Part shown: positions 26,529 through 37,200 of the stretch, in pieces
Layout of the letters: each line of letters begins with the position of its first letter
How positions within the stretch are numbered: position 1 is the first letter of the stretch
Assembly: GCA_002348545.1 (NCBI GenBank)
Contig: DEBM01000013.1
Span: 37,927 to 101,926 of the forward strand
Source: Balneolaceae bacterium UBA2956
GTDB lineage: Bacteria; Bacteroidota; Rhodothermia; Balneolales; Balneolaceae
Direction: 5' to 3'
Length of the DNA: 64,000 bases
Translations under genes and position numbers: made by a program
The notes under the pieces: generated by a model
What the model saw: the letters and a program-made list of their open reading frames with translations, nothing else
What the model was told of the DNA's origin: nothing
Database searches by the model: none

Positions 26529-27638
26529 ATGGAGCTAAATGAATTACTAGGTGTAGAAATCGATCTACGAATTCCCAATCACTATAATGAATTAAGTAGT
26601 GAAGAGATGTCGCATCGTGTATCAGAAATAAAAAGTCGTTTAGGTACTCGTCTCTTTATCCCAGGACATCATTACCAGAAAGATGAGGTAATATACTTTG
26701 CTGACGTACGAGGCGATTCCCTAAAACTTGCTCAGATTTGTGCGGAAATGCCAGAAGTAGAATACATTGTTTTTTGCGGGGTTCATTTTATGGCGGAAAC
26801 AGCTGATATGTTGACCAATGAAGATGTACAGATTATTTTACCAGACATGAGAGCCGGATGTTCGATGGCTGATATGGCCGATATTGAACAGACTGAAAGG
26901 GGTTGGGAGCGAATGCAAAAAATTTGGGGAGACACAATAATTCCACTCACCTATGTAAATTCTACTGCAGCAATTAAAGGATTCGTTGGAAAACATGGCG
27001 GAGCATGTGTAACCTCAGGCAATGTACATACGATGCTAAAATGGGCTTTCGAACAAAAAGAACGAATCCTTTTTTTACCAGATCAACATTTGGGCCGGAA
27101 TACTGCTTATGAACTAGGAATAGCATTAGAACACATGTGCGTTTATAACCCAATAGATAACGAGTTCGAATTTGATGGTGCATGGGAAGATGTTCGAGTC
27201 ATCCTTTGGAAGGGACATTGTTCCGTACACGAAAAGTTCACGTTCGAACATATAAAACATGCTAAAATGCGCGATCCCGAGATACAGGTTATTGTACATC
27301 CTGAATGTATTTTCGATGTAGTTCAACACTCTGACTATGCCGGTTCAACCAATTATATTATTCGTACTATCGAAGAAGCTCCGGCAGGATCTAAGTGGGC
27401 CATTGGAACCGAAATGAATTTAGTTAATCGTATCATCACTGAACATCCTAACAAACAAATTGAATCGCTTAATCCCTTTATGTGTCCATGTTTAACGATG
27501 AATCGTATTGATCTTCCCCACCTATTATGGTCATTAGAAGAAATCGAGGCAGGTAAAGTGGTAAACCGCATTAAAGTAGATCCAGAGGTTGCAAAATATG
27601 CCGTTTTATCCCTGGAACGAATGTTAAAACTTAGTTAA
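26529..27638 (+). CDS. nadA: Quinolinate synthase
   Basis: 4Fe-4S enzyme that condenses iminoaspartate with dihydroxyacetone phosphate to quinolinate. The 369-residue protein carries the three expected cluster cysteines: Cys83 in FCGVHFMAETA, Cys260 in HPEC, and Cys319 or Cys321 in MCPCLTMN. Other family segments are GHHYQKDEVIYFAD, YVNSTAAIKGF, CVTSGN, LPDQHLGRNTA and AGSTNYII. The CPC pair resembles the disulfide-forming CxxC seen near the cluster in some bacteria. A TTTA-N21-TATCTTTA pair about 100 bases upstream may be its own promoter, so it need not depend on nadC transcription. Confidence 0.95.
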   Translation: MELNELLGVEIDLRIPNHYNELSSEEMSHRVSEIKSRLGTRLFIPGHHYQKDEVIYFADVRGDSLKLAQICAEMPEVEYIVFCGVHFMAETADMLTNEDVQIILPDMRAGCSMADMADIEQTERGWERMQKIWGDTIIPLTYVNSTAAIKGFVGKHGGACVTSGNVHTMLKWAFEQKERILFLPDQHLGRNTAYELGIALEHMCVYNPIDNEFEFDGAWEDVRVILWKGHCSVHEKFTFEHIKHAKMRDPEIQVIVHPECIFDVVQHSDYAGSTNYIIRTIEEAPAGSKWAIGTEMNLVNRIITEHPNKQIESLNPFMCPCLTMNRIDLPHLLWSLEEIEAGKVVNRIKVDPEVAKYAVLSLERMLKLS

Positions 27639-27814
27639 GACATTGCTTATAGGATCTTTGTTTGCATTGCTCGACGCCTTATCTCGCATTTATTTGTGGA
27701 TTTCAGCTTTTTTGTTGAAGTTATTAAAGATGAATAAAGTTTATTTCAATTCACAGATCACCCTTCTTAACTTTAATTCATTTTGCTAAAACCATTGATA
27801 ATTAACCAACTTGT

Positions 27815-29146
27815 ATGAATACTCGACCATTAAAAAAAATAATTACCCTTCTTTTCTTTTGTTTTTTAATGGATGTATTTCTGATAGGAAGCACATCCAC
27901 ATTTATATATGCTCAAGATTTAAAAACGCTCATTGATAGTCGATCAGCCGATTTAGAAGATCGTGTCATAGAGTGGCGACGGCATATACACCAAAATCCC
28001 GAGTTATCTAATCGTGAATATAAAACGGCTGAATATATAAGTAAACACTTGACAGATTTGGGGCTAGAAGTCCAGACTGGAGTAGCTCATACAGGAGTAG
28101 TCGCGATCTTAGAGGGTGCGACCCCTGGGCCCGTGGTTGCACTTAGAGCTGATATGGATGCTCTTCCGGTGACTGAGCGTACACCTATCCCATTTAAATC
28201 TACCGCCATAGGAGAATACCAAGGAAACCAAGTTGGTGTCATGCATGCATGTGGCCATGATACCCATGTAGCTATTTTAATGGGGGTGGCTCAAATACTA
28301 ACTGAGCTGAAAAATGAACTTAATGGTACGGTAAAATTTATATTTCAACCTGCAGAAGAGGGAGCGCCTACTGGCGAAGAAGGGGGTGCAGAACTTATGG
28401 TTAAAGAAGGTGTTTTAAAGAACCCAGATGTTGATGCTATTTTTGGTTTACATATATCCGATGCTACTCCTGTAGGAATGATTACTTACAAAGAAGGTGG
28501 CATTATGGCCAGCTCGAATACTTTTCAAATCACCGTTAATGGTAAACAAGCACATGGCTCAGCTCCATGGAGTGGAATAGACCCTATAGTAACATCAGCT
28601 CAAATTATAAACAACCTTCAAACAATTATCAGCAGAAATATGGAGTTAACCAATGAAGCTGCTGTAGTAACCGTTGGTCAAATACATGGTGGTGTTAGGA
28701 GTAATATTATACCAGAAGAGGTATTCATGGAGGGTACCATTCGCGCGCTTGATAATGATATGCGTGATGCAATTTTTGAGCGTATCAAGACAATTGCAAT
28801 AAAAACGGCAGAAGCAAATGGCGGCACAGCAGAAGTGACTATTTCGCATGGATATCCCATTACCTATAACGATCCTGAACTAACCCGAAAAATGGTTCCA
28901 ACACTGCAAAAAACAGCCGGTGAAAATATGGTGGTAATTATGCCCGCCATCACTGGTGCAGAGGACTTTTCATTCTTTCAACAAGAAATTCCAGGGCTCT
29001 ACTTCTTTCTAGGAGGGCTTCCTGAAGGGGGAACTCCGGCTGGACACCACACTCCTGACTTTTATATCGATGAAAGTGGTCTTGAATTAGGCGTTAGAAG
29101 CTTAAGCCACTTAGTCATTGATTATTTCGCAAGTTTAGGAAACTAA
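27815..29146 (+). CDS. Exported M20-family amidohydrolase
   Basis: Metal-dependent amidohydrolase of the M20D (IAA-amino acid hydrolase/hippuricase-like) group. A signal peptide covers residues 1-31 (hydrophobic core ending FIYAQD). Metal-site motifs follow in order: RADMDALPV, HACGHDTHVA, QPAEEGAP, FGLHISD and GAEDFSFFQQEIPG. The dimerisation domain lies between about 215 and 330. The 443-residue length is normal for exported members. It probably cleaves N-acyl amino acids or peptides in the periplasm. The GH13 gene follows 41 bases later in the same direction, so the two may be cotranscribed although their reactions differ. Confidence 0.9.
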   Translation: MNTRPLKKIITLLFFCFLMDVFLIGSTSTFIYAQDLKTLIDSRSADLEDRVIEWRRHIHQNPELSNREYKTAEYISKHLTDLGLEVQTGVAHTGVVAILEGATPGPVVALRADMDALPVTERTPIPFKSTAIGEYQGNQVGVMHACGHDTHVAILMGVAQILTELKNELNGTVKFIFQPAEEGAPTGEEGGAELMVKEGVLKNPDVDAIFGLHISDATPVGMITYKEGGIMASSNTFQITVNGKQAHGSAPWSGIDPIVTSAQIINNLQTIISRNMELTNEAAVVTVGQIHGGVRSNIIPEEVFMEGTIRALDNDMRDAIFERIKTIAIKTAEANGGTAEVTISHGYPITYNDPELTRKMVPTLQKTAGENMVVIMPAITGAEDFSFFQQEIPGLYFFLGGLPEGGTPAGHHTPDFYIDESGLELGVRSLSHLVIDYFASLGN

Positions 29147-29187
29147 GCCTGTCAACCTAATCAAAATTTGTATTAAGTCTGATCTAC

Positions 29188-31059
29188 ATGACCCGTTTTA
29201 TATTTCTTCTTTTATTCAGCGTTTTTTCGACTATTACCCTTGCATTTAACTTATATGGCCAAGTAAATAAAATAGACCCTCCATTTTGGTGGACAGACAT
29301 GCCTGTTGAAGAGGTGCAGATACAATTATATGGTCCCAATATTGGACTTCATCGGGCTCAAATTGATTATCCCGGTGTAGAACTTGTAAAACAAATAGCG
29401 GTAGATTCGCCAAATTATTTATTCGTATACCTAAATATTAGTTCAGCTTCATCAGCGGGAATTATTCCAATTCGTTTGAGCCATGAATCCACTACACTAA
29501 CTGTAAACTTTGAACTAAGACCACGCGAAAATCGTACTAATGTGAACCAAGGTTTTGATGCTTCTGATGTTATTTATCTAATGATGCCCGATCGCTTTGC
29601 CAACGGGAATTCCGACAATGATACTATTGAAGGGATGCTAGAATCTGCGGATCGAACAAATCCAGAACGCCGTCAAGGGGGAGATTTAGCGGGAGTTGCT
29701 GAACATCTTGACTATCTAGACGATTTGGGAATGACTGCTATTTGGTTCACTCCAATCATTGAAAATGATATGAAACCAGAGTACGGAGCCTACCACGGGT
29801 ATGCCGCAACTGATTTATACAAAGTAGACCGACGATATGGTTCTAATGCGGAGTACAAAGCACTCATCGACGCAGCTCATAATCGTGGTATGAAAGTAAT
29901 TATGGATATGATTCATAATCATATTGGCGATCAACACTGGTGGATGCGAGACCTACCCACTCAAGATTGGGTCCACAATATTGATGAATACATGCAAACC
30001 AATTATCAAGGATCTATTGTTGCTGATCCTTATTCCTCAGATTATGATATGATAAAACTGGTTGATGGTTGGTTTGTCCCAGAAATGCCTGATTTAAATC
30101 AAGATGAACCTTTACTAACCGACTATTTAATCATAAACACACTATGGTGGATTGAATACTCTGGCGTAGACGGAATTCGCATGGATACTTATCTATATCC
30201 AGATAAAAAATACATGGCAGAATGGGTGGACTTAGTTTTAACCGCATACCCTGACTTTAACATCGTTGGTGAGGCATGGGCAATTAATACTCCCGCTGCG
30301 GCATATTGGCAATACGACCTACCTGGCCAGGGTGACGGTTATGATTCCAAATTACCCAGTATTACCGATTTTCCTTGGTCATTTGCTGTTAGAGATGGAA
30401 TGAAGCAAGAATTTAGCTGGGAGAATGGTCTCATGAAAATATATTATATGCTTGGACAGGATCACCTATATGCCAATGCGATGAAAAACGTGATTTTCCT
30501 TGATAACCACGATATGACTCGCGTCTATGAGCATTTAAATAAGGATATTGCTGCCTTTAAAATGGCCATTACTCTTTTACTTACTCAAAGAGGAATACCG
30601 CAGATTTATTATGGCACCGAATTTATGTTTGGCCATCAAAATAGAGGCGGTGATGATGAAGCATGGAGACAAACCCTGCCGGGTGGCTGGGCTGATGATA
30701 CTCGGAATGTATTCACAGAAAAAGGTCGAACAGAAAGTGAAAACGATGCCTTTAATTACATCAAAACCCTTGCTAATTGGAGAAAAACAGCCATTTCCAC
30801 TCATCAGGGAAGCATGAAACATTTTGTTCCTGAAGATGGTACTTATGTGTATTTTCGCATTCATGAGCTACAAACGGTTATGGTAATAGTAAACACTTCG
30901 GATGAAGAAAAAACCTTGGATGCTACTCGTTTTCAGGAAGTGTTAGGTGATTTTACTACCGCAACAAATGTAATTACAAACACTGTTTTAGATTTAGGCG
31001 ATACCTTAGTTTTACCCTCTAGAGAAGCTAGTGTGTGGGAGCTAAAAGACGAGCTCTAG
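29188..31059 (+). CDS. Exported GH13 alpha-amylase/cyclomaltodextrinase-like enzyme
   Basis: Secreted or periplasmic alpha-glucan hydrolase. A signal peptide at residues 1-25 is followed by an N-terminal beta-sandwich (about 30-115) of the type found in neopullulanase/cyclomaltodextrinase, then the GH13 barrel with VIYLMMPDRFANGNSDND, the conserved MDMIHNHIG, nucleophile Asp333 in GIRMDTY, acid/base Glu362 in VGEAW, and Asp442 in FLDNHDMTR. A C-terminal domain C ends at 623. A Ca-site like DGNSDND loop is visible. The architecture matches Bacteroidota SusA-like enzymes, but no SusC/SusD pair is nearby, so it is not part of a classical polysaccharide locus here. Confidence 0.92.
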   Translation: MTRFIFLLLFSVFSTITLAFNLYGQVNKIDPPFWWTDMPVEEVQIQLYGPNIGLHRAQIDYPGVELVKQIAVDSPNYLFVYLNISSASSAGIIPIRLSHESTTLTVNFELRPRENRTNVNQGFDASDVIYLMMPDRFANGNSDNDTIEGMLESADRTNPERRQGGDLAGVAEHLDYLDDLGMTAIWFTPIIENDMKPEYGAYHGYAATDLYKVDRRYGSNAEYKALIDAAHNRGMKVIMDMIHNHIGDQHWWMRDLPTQDWVHNIDEYMQTNYQGSIVADPYSSDYDMIKLVDGWFVPEMPDLNQDEPLLTDYLIINTLWWIEYSGVDGIRMDTYLYPDKKYMAEWVDLVLTAYPDFNIVGEAWAINTPAAAYWQYDLPGQGDGYDSKLPSITDFPWSFAVRDGMKQEFSWENGLMKIYYMLGQDHLYANAMKNVIFLDNHDMTRVYEHLNKDIAAFKMAITLLLTQRGIPQIYYGTEFMFGHQNRGGDDEAWRQTLPGGWADDTRNVFTEKGRTESENDAFNYIKTLANWRKTAISTHQGSMKHFVPEDGTYVYFRIHELQTVMVIVNTSDEEKTLDATRFQEVLGDFTTATNVITNTVLDLGDTLVLPSREASVWELKDEL

Positions 31060-31227
31060 AAGCTAGAATACCAATAATCTTAGCCATAACGAATCAAAAA
31101 AAGTACTACTATTTATTTTTTTGTCGTGATTATATAACACAGATCTCCCCTATTTTTATGATATTCATAAGTAAATTTATAGTAACCCGACGTAAATAAA
31201 CAAAAATACTATACCCCACCTCACATT

Positions 31228-32415
31228 ATGAATAGTAGATTTATATTCCCATTTTACAGTCTTTTGGTTGTACTTTTTACCCTTTCAAACCAGCAGATGC
31301 TAATTGCTCAGGAACACCACTATGATAGTACACTTGTTAGGCCTCCAGTACACGGACACAATCATGCCATTGAACAAAAGATTTACTTTCCTGATCTACC
31401 CAATACTAAGACGATTAGTTGTGATTTTCATATGCATACAGTATTTTCGGATGGTTCTGTGTGGCCTGATATTCGTGTTTCTGAGGCGGTTAGAGAAGGT
31501 ATTGATTGTATTTCAACTACAGAGCATCTAGAATACCAACCTCATTCGAAAGATATTCCTCATCCAGACCGAAATAGAGCCTATATATTGGCCAAAGCTT
31601 CGGCAAGAAATACCGATTTAATAGTGATTGCAGGTACTGAAATTACTCGGCAAATGCCTCCTGGGCATTCCAATGCAATATTTATTAACGACGCTAATCC
31701 CATTCTGACCGAAGACCCAATGGATGCATTCGCAGAAGCAGCTGGACAAGGAGCATTTATTTTTACCAATCATCCACAATGGACAGCTCAACGCAAAGAT
31801 GGTATCGCTAGGTACGACCCCATGCATTTAGAGTTAATTGAGAAAAATATACTTAATGGTATTGAAATTGTGAATGAGCACAGTTACTCCGATGAAGCGC
31901 TCCAACTTGCCTTAGATTATAACTTAACTTTAGTTGGCACCTCCGATGTACATGGCCTCACCGATTGGATGTATGATATTCCGCACGGTGGTCATCGACC
32001 TGTAACCTTAGTATTTGCGAACGAACGAGGTCCGGAAGCTATCCGAAAGGCATTATTTAATCGGCAAACCGTGGTTTGGTTCAATGATTTATTTATTGGC
32101 AGGCAGAAATGGCTTATGCCCATATTAAAAGCCTCACTTCCGATTAGAGTCATTGGTTATCAAAGTGATACACAAATATTAGAGGTGCAATTAGTGAATG
32201 CGACTCATTCTAGATTTACTCTTCGAAACACCACCGATTATACCTTTCATAAAGATGCATCTGTTTTTATGATAGAACCTCAATCTACTAAAACCTTGCT
32301 TGTGAAAACCATGCAACGGTTGGATAAAGTAGAGCTAAAGTTTGAATTTTTGAATGGAATTTTAGCTCCGAATAAGCATCCTGTCATTGAGTATACTTTT
32401 ACCGTAGAAGAATAG
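31228..32415 (+). CDS. Exported PHP-domain phosphodiesterase (Sb-PDE-like)
   Basis: Polymerase-and-histidinol-phosphatase (PHP) metal hydrolase. A signal peptide (residues 1-28, ending LIAQEH) precedes the PHP domain: FHMHTVFSDGSVWPDIRV, STTEHLEYQPH, AGTEITR, FTNHPQW and GTSDVHG supply the three-metal His/Asp/Glu set. The start of the mature part and the order of motifs resemble Sb-PDE family organophosphate phosphodiesterases. Residues from about 290 form a C-terminal beta-sandwich. The natural substrate is unknown; a phosphodiester such as a glycerophosphodiester or nucleotide is plausible. It stands alone, 168 bases after the amylase gene. Confidence 0.83.
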   Translation: MNSRFIFPFYSLLVVLFTLSNQQMLIAQEHHYDSTLVRPPVHGHNHAIEQKIYFPDLPNTKTISCDFHMHTVFSDGSVWPDIRVSEAVREGIDCISTTEHLEYQPHSKDIPHPDRNRAYILAKASARNTDLIVIAGTEITRQMPPGHSNAIFINDANPILTEDPMDAFAEAAGQGAFIFTNHPQWTAQRKDGIARYDPMHLELIEKNILNGIEIVNEHSYSDEALQLALDYNLTLVGTSDVHGLTDWMYDIPHGGHRPVTLVFANERGPEAIRKALFNRQTVVWFNDLFIGRQKWLMPILKASLPIRVIGYQSDTQILEVQLVNATHSRFTLRNTTDYTFHKDASVFMIEPQSTKTLLVKTMQRLDKVELKFEFLNGILAPNKHPVIEYTFTVEE

Positions 32416-32635
32416 GATGAGCGACTTTCAATTAGATTGAGTCAATGTCTAATGATAAAGTAGCTAATTGCTCAAGGATGTTATGCGCGGAACCTCAAAT
32501 TCATTGTAAATAAAAATGCTTTAATTGTATAGTTACATTTATATGTTACTTAACACTTTGTTCTCATAATCACGCATAGCTATTAATCATAACTATAAAA
32601 TGAATCATTAGGTTTAATTCTTCGTTAAAATCTAC

Positions 32636-34039
32636 ATGTCTATTCAAACTATACATTCAGTATTTAAAAAACAGCAATGCTTTTTCAATACACATATCAC
32701 TTTGGAGTATGTATTTCGTAAGAATTCACTTAATCGTCTTGAAAAGGCTATAAATACATATGAAAATGAATTAATCAATGCATTATCAGATGATTTAGGA
32801 AAATCTACATTTGAAGCATACGGTTCTGAAATCGCCTTGGTCAAAACAGAACTCCGCCATATTCGGAGAAATTTAAAGAAATGGATGCGCCCTAAGAGGC
32901 ATCCAGATGTACTAATCAATTTCCCATCAAAAAATTATAGCTTAGCAGTTCCTTATGGGGTTAGTTTAATTATTGGACCATGGAATTACCCTGTTCAATT
33001 ATGTCTTAATCCCATCATTGGCGCTATAGCGGCTGGAAATACTGCACTATTAAAGCCTTCGGAATGGACACCCCATGTTGCAGAGGTATTAAAAAAAATG
33101 ATCGAAGAATTTTTTGACCCTGAATATATAGCTGTGATAATAGGAGATCACACGATTAGCTCCACACTAGTTAATCTAGATCTTGATTATATCTTTTTTA
33201 CAGGCAGTACAAAGGTAGGTAGGATTATTGGGAAAAGTGCCGGATCAAGGTTAATTCCTTGCACTCTTGAGCTAGGTGGTAAAAGTCCGTGTATTGTAGA
33301 TAAGAGTGCTAACCTAAGAGTGAGCGCAAAACGTATTGCTTGGGGGAAATATTTGAATGCAGGCCAAACCTGTGTTGCTCCTGACTATATAATAGTGCAC
33401 AAAGATGTAGAAGAAAAATTTATAGATTGCTTGAAAAAGGTAATCACAGAATTTTATGGAGCATCACCTGAACATAGTCCAGATTACTCAAGAATTATAT
33501 CCGACAAGCATGTAAAACGTTTACATAAGTTGCTCAAAGGCCCCCATAAACAAACACAAGGAATGAATAATATTGATATTGTAATCGGTGGTAATGTTAA
33601 TAAGAGAGAACGATATATAAGTCCAACCGTTGTTAGAGGAATTAACATGAATCACCCGCTTATGCAAGAAGAAATATTCGGCCCGATATTACCAATACTT
33701 ACTTTTGAAAAAAGAGATGAGATCGCAAAAATTATTGAGAAAAATGCTCAGCCTTTGGCTTGTTATTTGTTTTCCAACGATATAAATTTTCAAAAATATT
33801 TCAATACAAAATTGAAATATGGTGGCGGTGCAATTAATGATACCATAGCACATCTTGGTAATCCAAATTTACCATTTGGAGGTATTGCGACTAGTGGTAT
33901 AGGCGCCTATCATGGTAAATCTAGTTTTGAAACTTTTTCTCATACTAAGAGCATAATGAAGAAAAGTTTTTTTATCGATATTCCTCTTCGGTACCCACCC
34001 TATACCGGTAAATTTAAGTGGCTTAAAAAATTTTTTTAA
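32636..34039 (+). CDS. NAD(P)-dependent aldehyde dehydrogenase, class 3 type
   Basis: Oxidises aldehydes, probably medium or long-chain, to acids. The 467-residue length and lack of an N-terminal extension fit the ALDH3 group (fatty aldehyde/coniferyl aldehyde dehydrogenases). Motifs seen: IIGPWNYPVQLCLNPI, NTALLKPSEWTP, FFTGSTKVGR, catalytic Glu212 in LELGGKSP, catalytic Cys246 in NAGQTCVAPDY, and EEIFGPILPI. The C-terminus is basic and aromatic (PPYTGKFKWLKKFF), which in ALDH3 relatives helps membrane or substrate contact. It is monocistronic. The base composition is slightly more AT-rich than neighbouring enzyme genes. Confidence 0.92.
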   Translation: MSIQTIHSVFKKQQCFFNTHITLEYVFRKNSLNRLEKAINTYENELINALSDDLGKSTFEAYGSEIALVKTELRHIRRNLKKWMRPKRHPDVLINFPSKNYSLAVPYGVSLIIGPWNYPVQLCLNPIIGAIAAGNTALLKPSEWTPHVAEVLKKMIEEFFDPEYIAVIIGDHTISSTLVNLDLDYIFFTGSTKVGRIIGKSAGSRLIPCTLELGGKSPCIVDKSANLRVSAKRIAWGKYLNAGQTCVAPDYIIVHKDVEEKFIDCLKKVITEFYGASPEHSPDYSRIISDKHVKRLHKLLKGPHKQTQGMNNIDIVIGGNVNKRERYISPTVVRGINMNHPLMQEEIFGPILPILTFEKRDEIAKIIEKNAQPLACYLFSNDINFQKYFNTKLKYGGGAINDTIAHLGNPNLPFGGIATSGIGAYHGKSSFETFSHTKSIMKKSFFIDIPLRYPPYTGKFKWLKKFF

Positions 34040-34051
34040 TTTTTTTACAAA

Positions 34052-34079
34052 AAAAAAGACAGCCGCAAATAGCTGTCTT
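34052..34079 (-). terminator. Intrinsic terminator behind the 1785-residue protein gene
   Basis: Read on the minus strand, an AAGACAGC/GCTGTCTT stem (arms 34072-34079 and 34056-34063) with an 8-base loop is followed directly by a run of T residues. It lies about 190 bases beyond the stop of the large gene. On the plus strand the hairpin is followed by A residues, so it is unlikely to serve the ALDH gene. Confidence 0.7.
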
Positions 34080-34272
34080 AAAAAACGACGCGGTTTTCAC
34101 ACCACATCATTTCGGGTTATGGTATCAATAAAAAAGCTTGCTAAAAATTTTCTAAATGTAAGCGCTAACAATCTTGTAAAAAGATATTAATAATTTAATT
34201 ATTAGACTACAAGAAATAAATTAGAATTAATAAAGAAAATTAATTTGCAAATTTGCTTTAGGATAAATTCAA

Positions 34273-37200
34273 TTATTTCAATAATAACATTCTTTTAGTA
34301 ATAACCTTAGTACCCATTTGTAACTGATAAATGTATACCCCACTTGATAAGCTATTTGCTTCAAAAGTTACGCTATAATGCCCTGGCGCCATACGCTCAT
34401 TTTTAAGTGTTTGCACTTTTTGACCTAAAATATTGTAAATCTCTAATTGAACGTTTGCAGATTCAGGAAGAGAAAAATCGATCTGAGTATTAGGATTAAA
34501 GGGGTTAGGATAGTTTTGCAGCAATTGAAATTCAGTTGGTAATGATCCAATATCTCCACTTGAAGTTGAAATACTCATATCCACATTTCCACTCCTACGA
34601 TAATTTCCTTGATAGGTTGCCCATTGAGCCAGCTTTTGTTCCCATTTTGGACCAAACTCCTCTTCAAATGAACCATCATATCGCCAACCATCCCTGATTC
34701 TAACTAGTTTCCCACCCTGTGTAGCAACAAATACACTGCCATTAACATAGTTAATAGTATTCATTACTGATAAACTACTAGCTTCATCACCAGCTTCAAT
34801 TTGATAATCCCATATTAAATTACCCGTATCATCTATTGCATACACTCCACCAGAAGCATCACCAAAATAAATAATCCCATATTCATTTATTGAGGCTGTA
34901 GATGTTATAGAATCTGACGCTCTATATGTCCATTGAACTTGACCATTGTCTCCATTGATCCCATAAAAAGTAGAATCTGATCCCCCCACTAGAATTAAAC
35001 CATTTTCTGCAATAACAGGTGTTGTTTGGAAAATGGTGGCTAAATCAGTTTCCCATATGATTTGATCTGTACTTCCACCAGATAAATCAGGGCTCCATTT
35101 TCTGATGGTACCCGAGGCAAATGCCGCAACCAATTCATAATCCCTAGTCAGAGATAATGCTCCCAATAAACCATCATCAAATATTGTTTTACCGAGCGGT
35201 GACATCTCTTTAAACGATACTGAAGCATCTAAATCAAAGTAGGTAATATCACCTAATTTATTTGGTTGAGCTAAATATTTCTCAGATATAATAACTCCCG
35301 GATGTATTCCTGATCCTCCTAAATTGGAACTCCATTTTTGAATTCCTGCTGCCATGCCAATACCATAAATCTGATTATCCTTAGATGCTAGATAAAGGCG
35401 TTTTCTTTTTTCGTCAATTACTGGGCTGGCTGAATGAACCCCACCAGTTGAAGAAGACCAATAGGGTACTGTGATTTTATGTTTCCACCAACTAAATAGA
35501 CTATATTTACTAAGTTTCTGAGTACCTGATAACAAGTAAAAACTAGAGTCTGCTGCTATAGCTACAGGTGCTTGTAATGGTGCTGTTAAAACGAATTCAT
35601 TTGATTCTTCCGGAGTCATCAGACTTAAATTACCTCTACCATCGGGTTGAAAACTAAAGTTATTACCAAAAATGGATAACCCACTAGTTGGAACTAAATT
35701 AGTTCCTAAATCAATGAAACCAGCGTCGACATAAACCGAAAAGCTAGAACTGTCACGGGCGCCATCGTTGTCAATTCCAATAACAGTTATGTGATTAGAC
35801 CCTTGTTGCATATTAATAGATGGATTCTTTTCATCTGAAACCAATTCTTTTCCAACAAACCAAAGGGTAGAATCAATTAGCCCATCGTTATCAAATCCTT
35901 GGAAAACAAAAGAAAGTTCAAATTGGTCATTTTCTTGATTGTGTATGTATATATCGTCATATGGGGCAACAGATGGTAGAGTGTTATATGGCGTTCCAAT
36001 GACTATATCTGATAAATCACCTTCATTTGATAATGAATCTACACCACTTATGAAGTAGTAATATAGCAACCCATTTTCAACAGTCGAATCACTGTAAAAT
36101 GTGTCAGTAGCAAGTGTAATATCAATAATTTCAACAGTGTCGGGGTGTGAGCCACGATATATATTATGATATTCTAAATCAGGATCTGTAATTAAAGCCC
36201 AGTCAATTTCGACCAGGGAATTAGCACTGTATACCGATTCAATGATTGGTTTTGATGGGCCCGTTATATCGATAATGTATCCAGGCGTTGATTCTGACAG
36301 CTCTCCTTCAAGAGCAGGATCGAAAGAAAATAAAGGATCTGATATAGAAGAATCCACCGCACTAATTCGGTAGAATGTCTGGATACTAAAATCAGTTATC
36401 TTATCCTCAAATATTCTAAGATCTGCTTCTACACTGTCATATAGTGATACTGCGGTTGAATCTAGTCCTTTGTATATCTTATACCACTCTACATCATCAT
36501 CCGGAGTAGACTCCCACTCAAGCACCAATTTATCATCTTGAATAGTTTGAATAATATTGGATGGTGGAGATGGGGGATTATCATCTCCTGTTTGTATTCT
36601 TACAAATCGTGTGTCCCCTTCATTCCCTGCTAAATCAACGGATGTTACCCAGTAGGTATATGAAGTCTGAATACTTAGATCTTTGTCATCAACCCAATTA
36701 AATAATAACTCAATAGAATCCTTTTTTGCCTGTTCAAATGTTTCAAGAGGTATTGATAAAGAGTCAAAAAGCTCAATAGATTCGTTTTTTAATTCATCTA
36801 ATGGATAAATACCCCCCGACCATAGCCAGGTTGCATCTATTGTATCTACAAAAGCTTCTACTGCAACTTCAGTTGATAATATTCTGTATATATTGAAGTG
36901 CGACAATTCATCAAAAGGATCTACTTTCCACTCAAAATCAAATACCCTTGTATCTAAACGTTTTGCTGTTAAACTAATAGGAGAAGTAGGTGGTTCTACA
37001 TCAAGAGGAGGTGCAATTTCATTAATAAATATTGACTTTTTCTCAGAAATGTCTCCTAAATATATATCATACATCCGAGCTTGAGCAGAGTAACGATAAG
37101 TAGCACCTACAAATACATCAAAATCAATAAATCTCCCTGTTTTTAGTGTATCAATTTGAAGTAGTTCATCCTGATTTGACCACTTGTACAAATAAATAGC

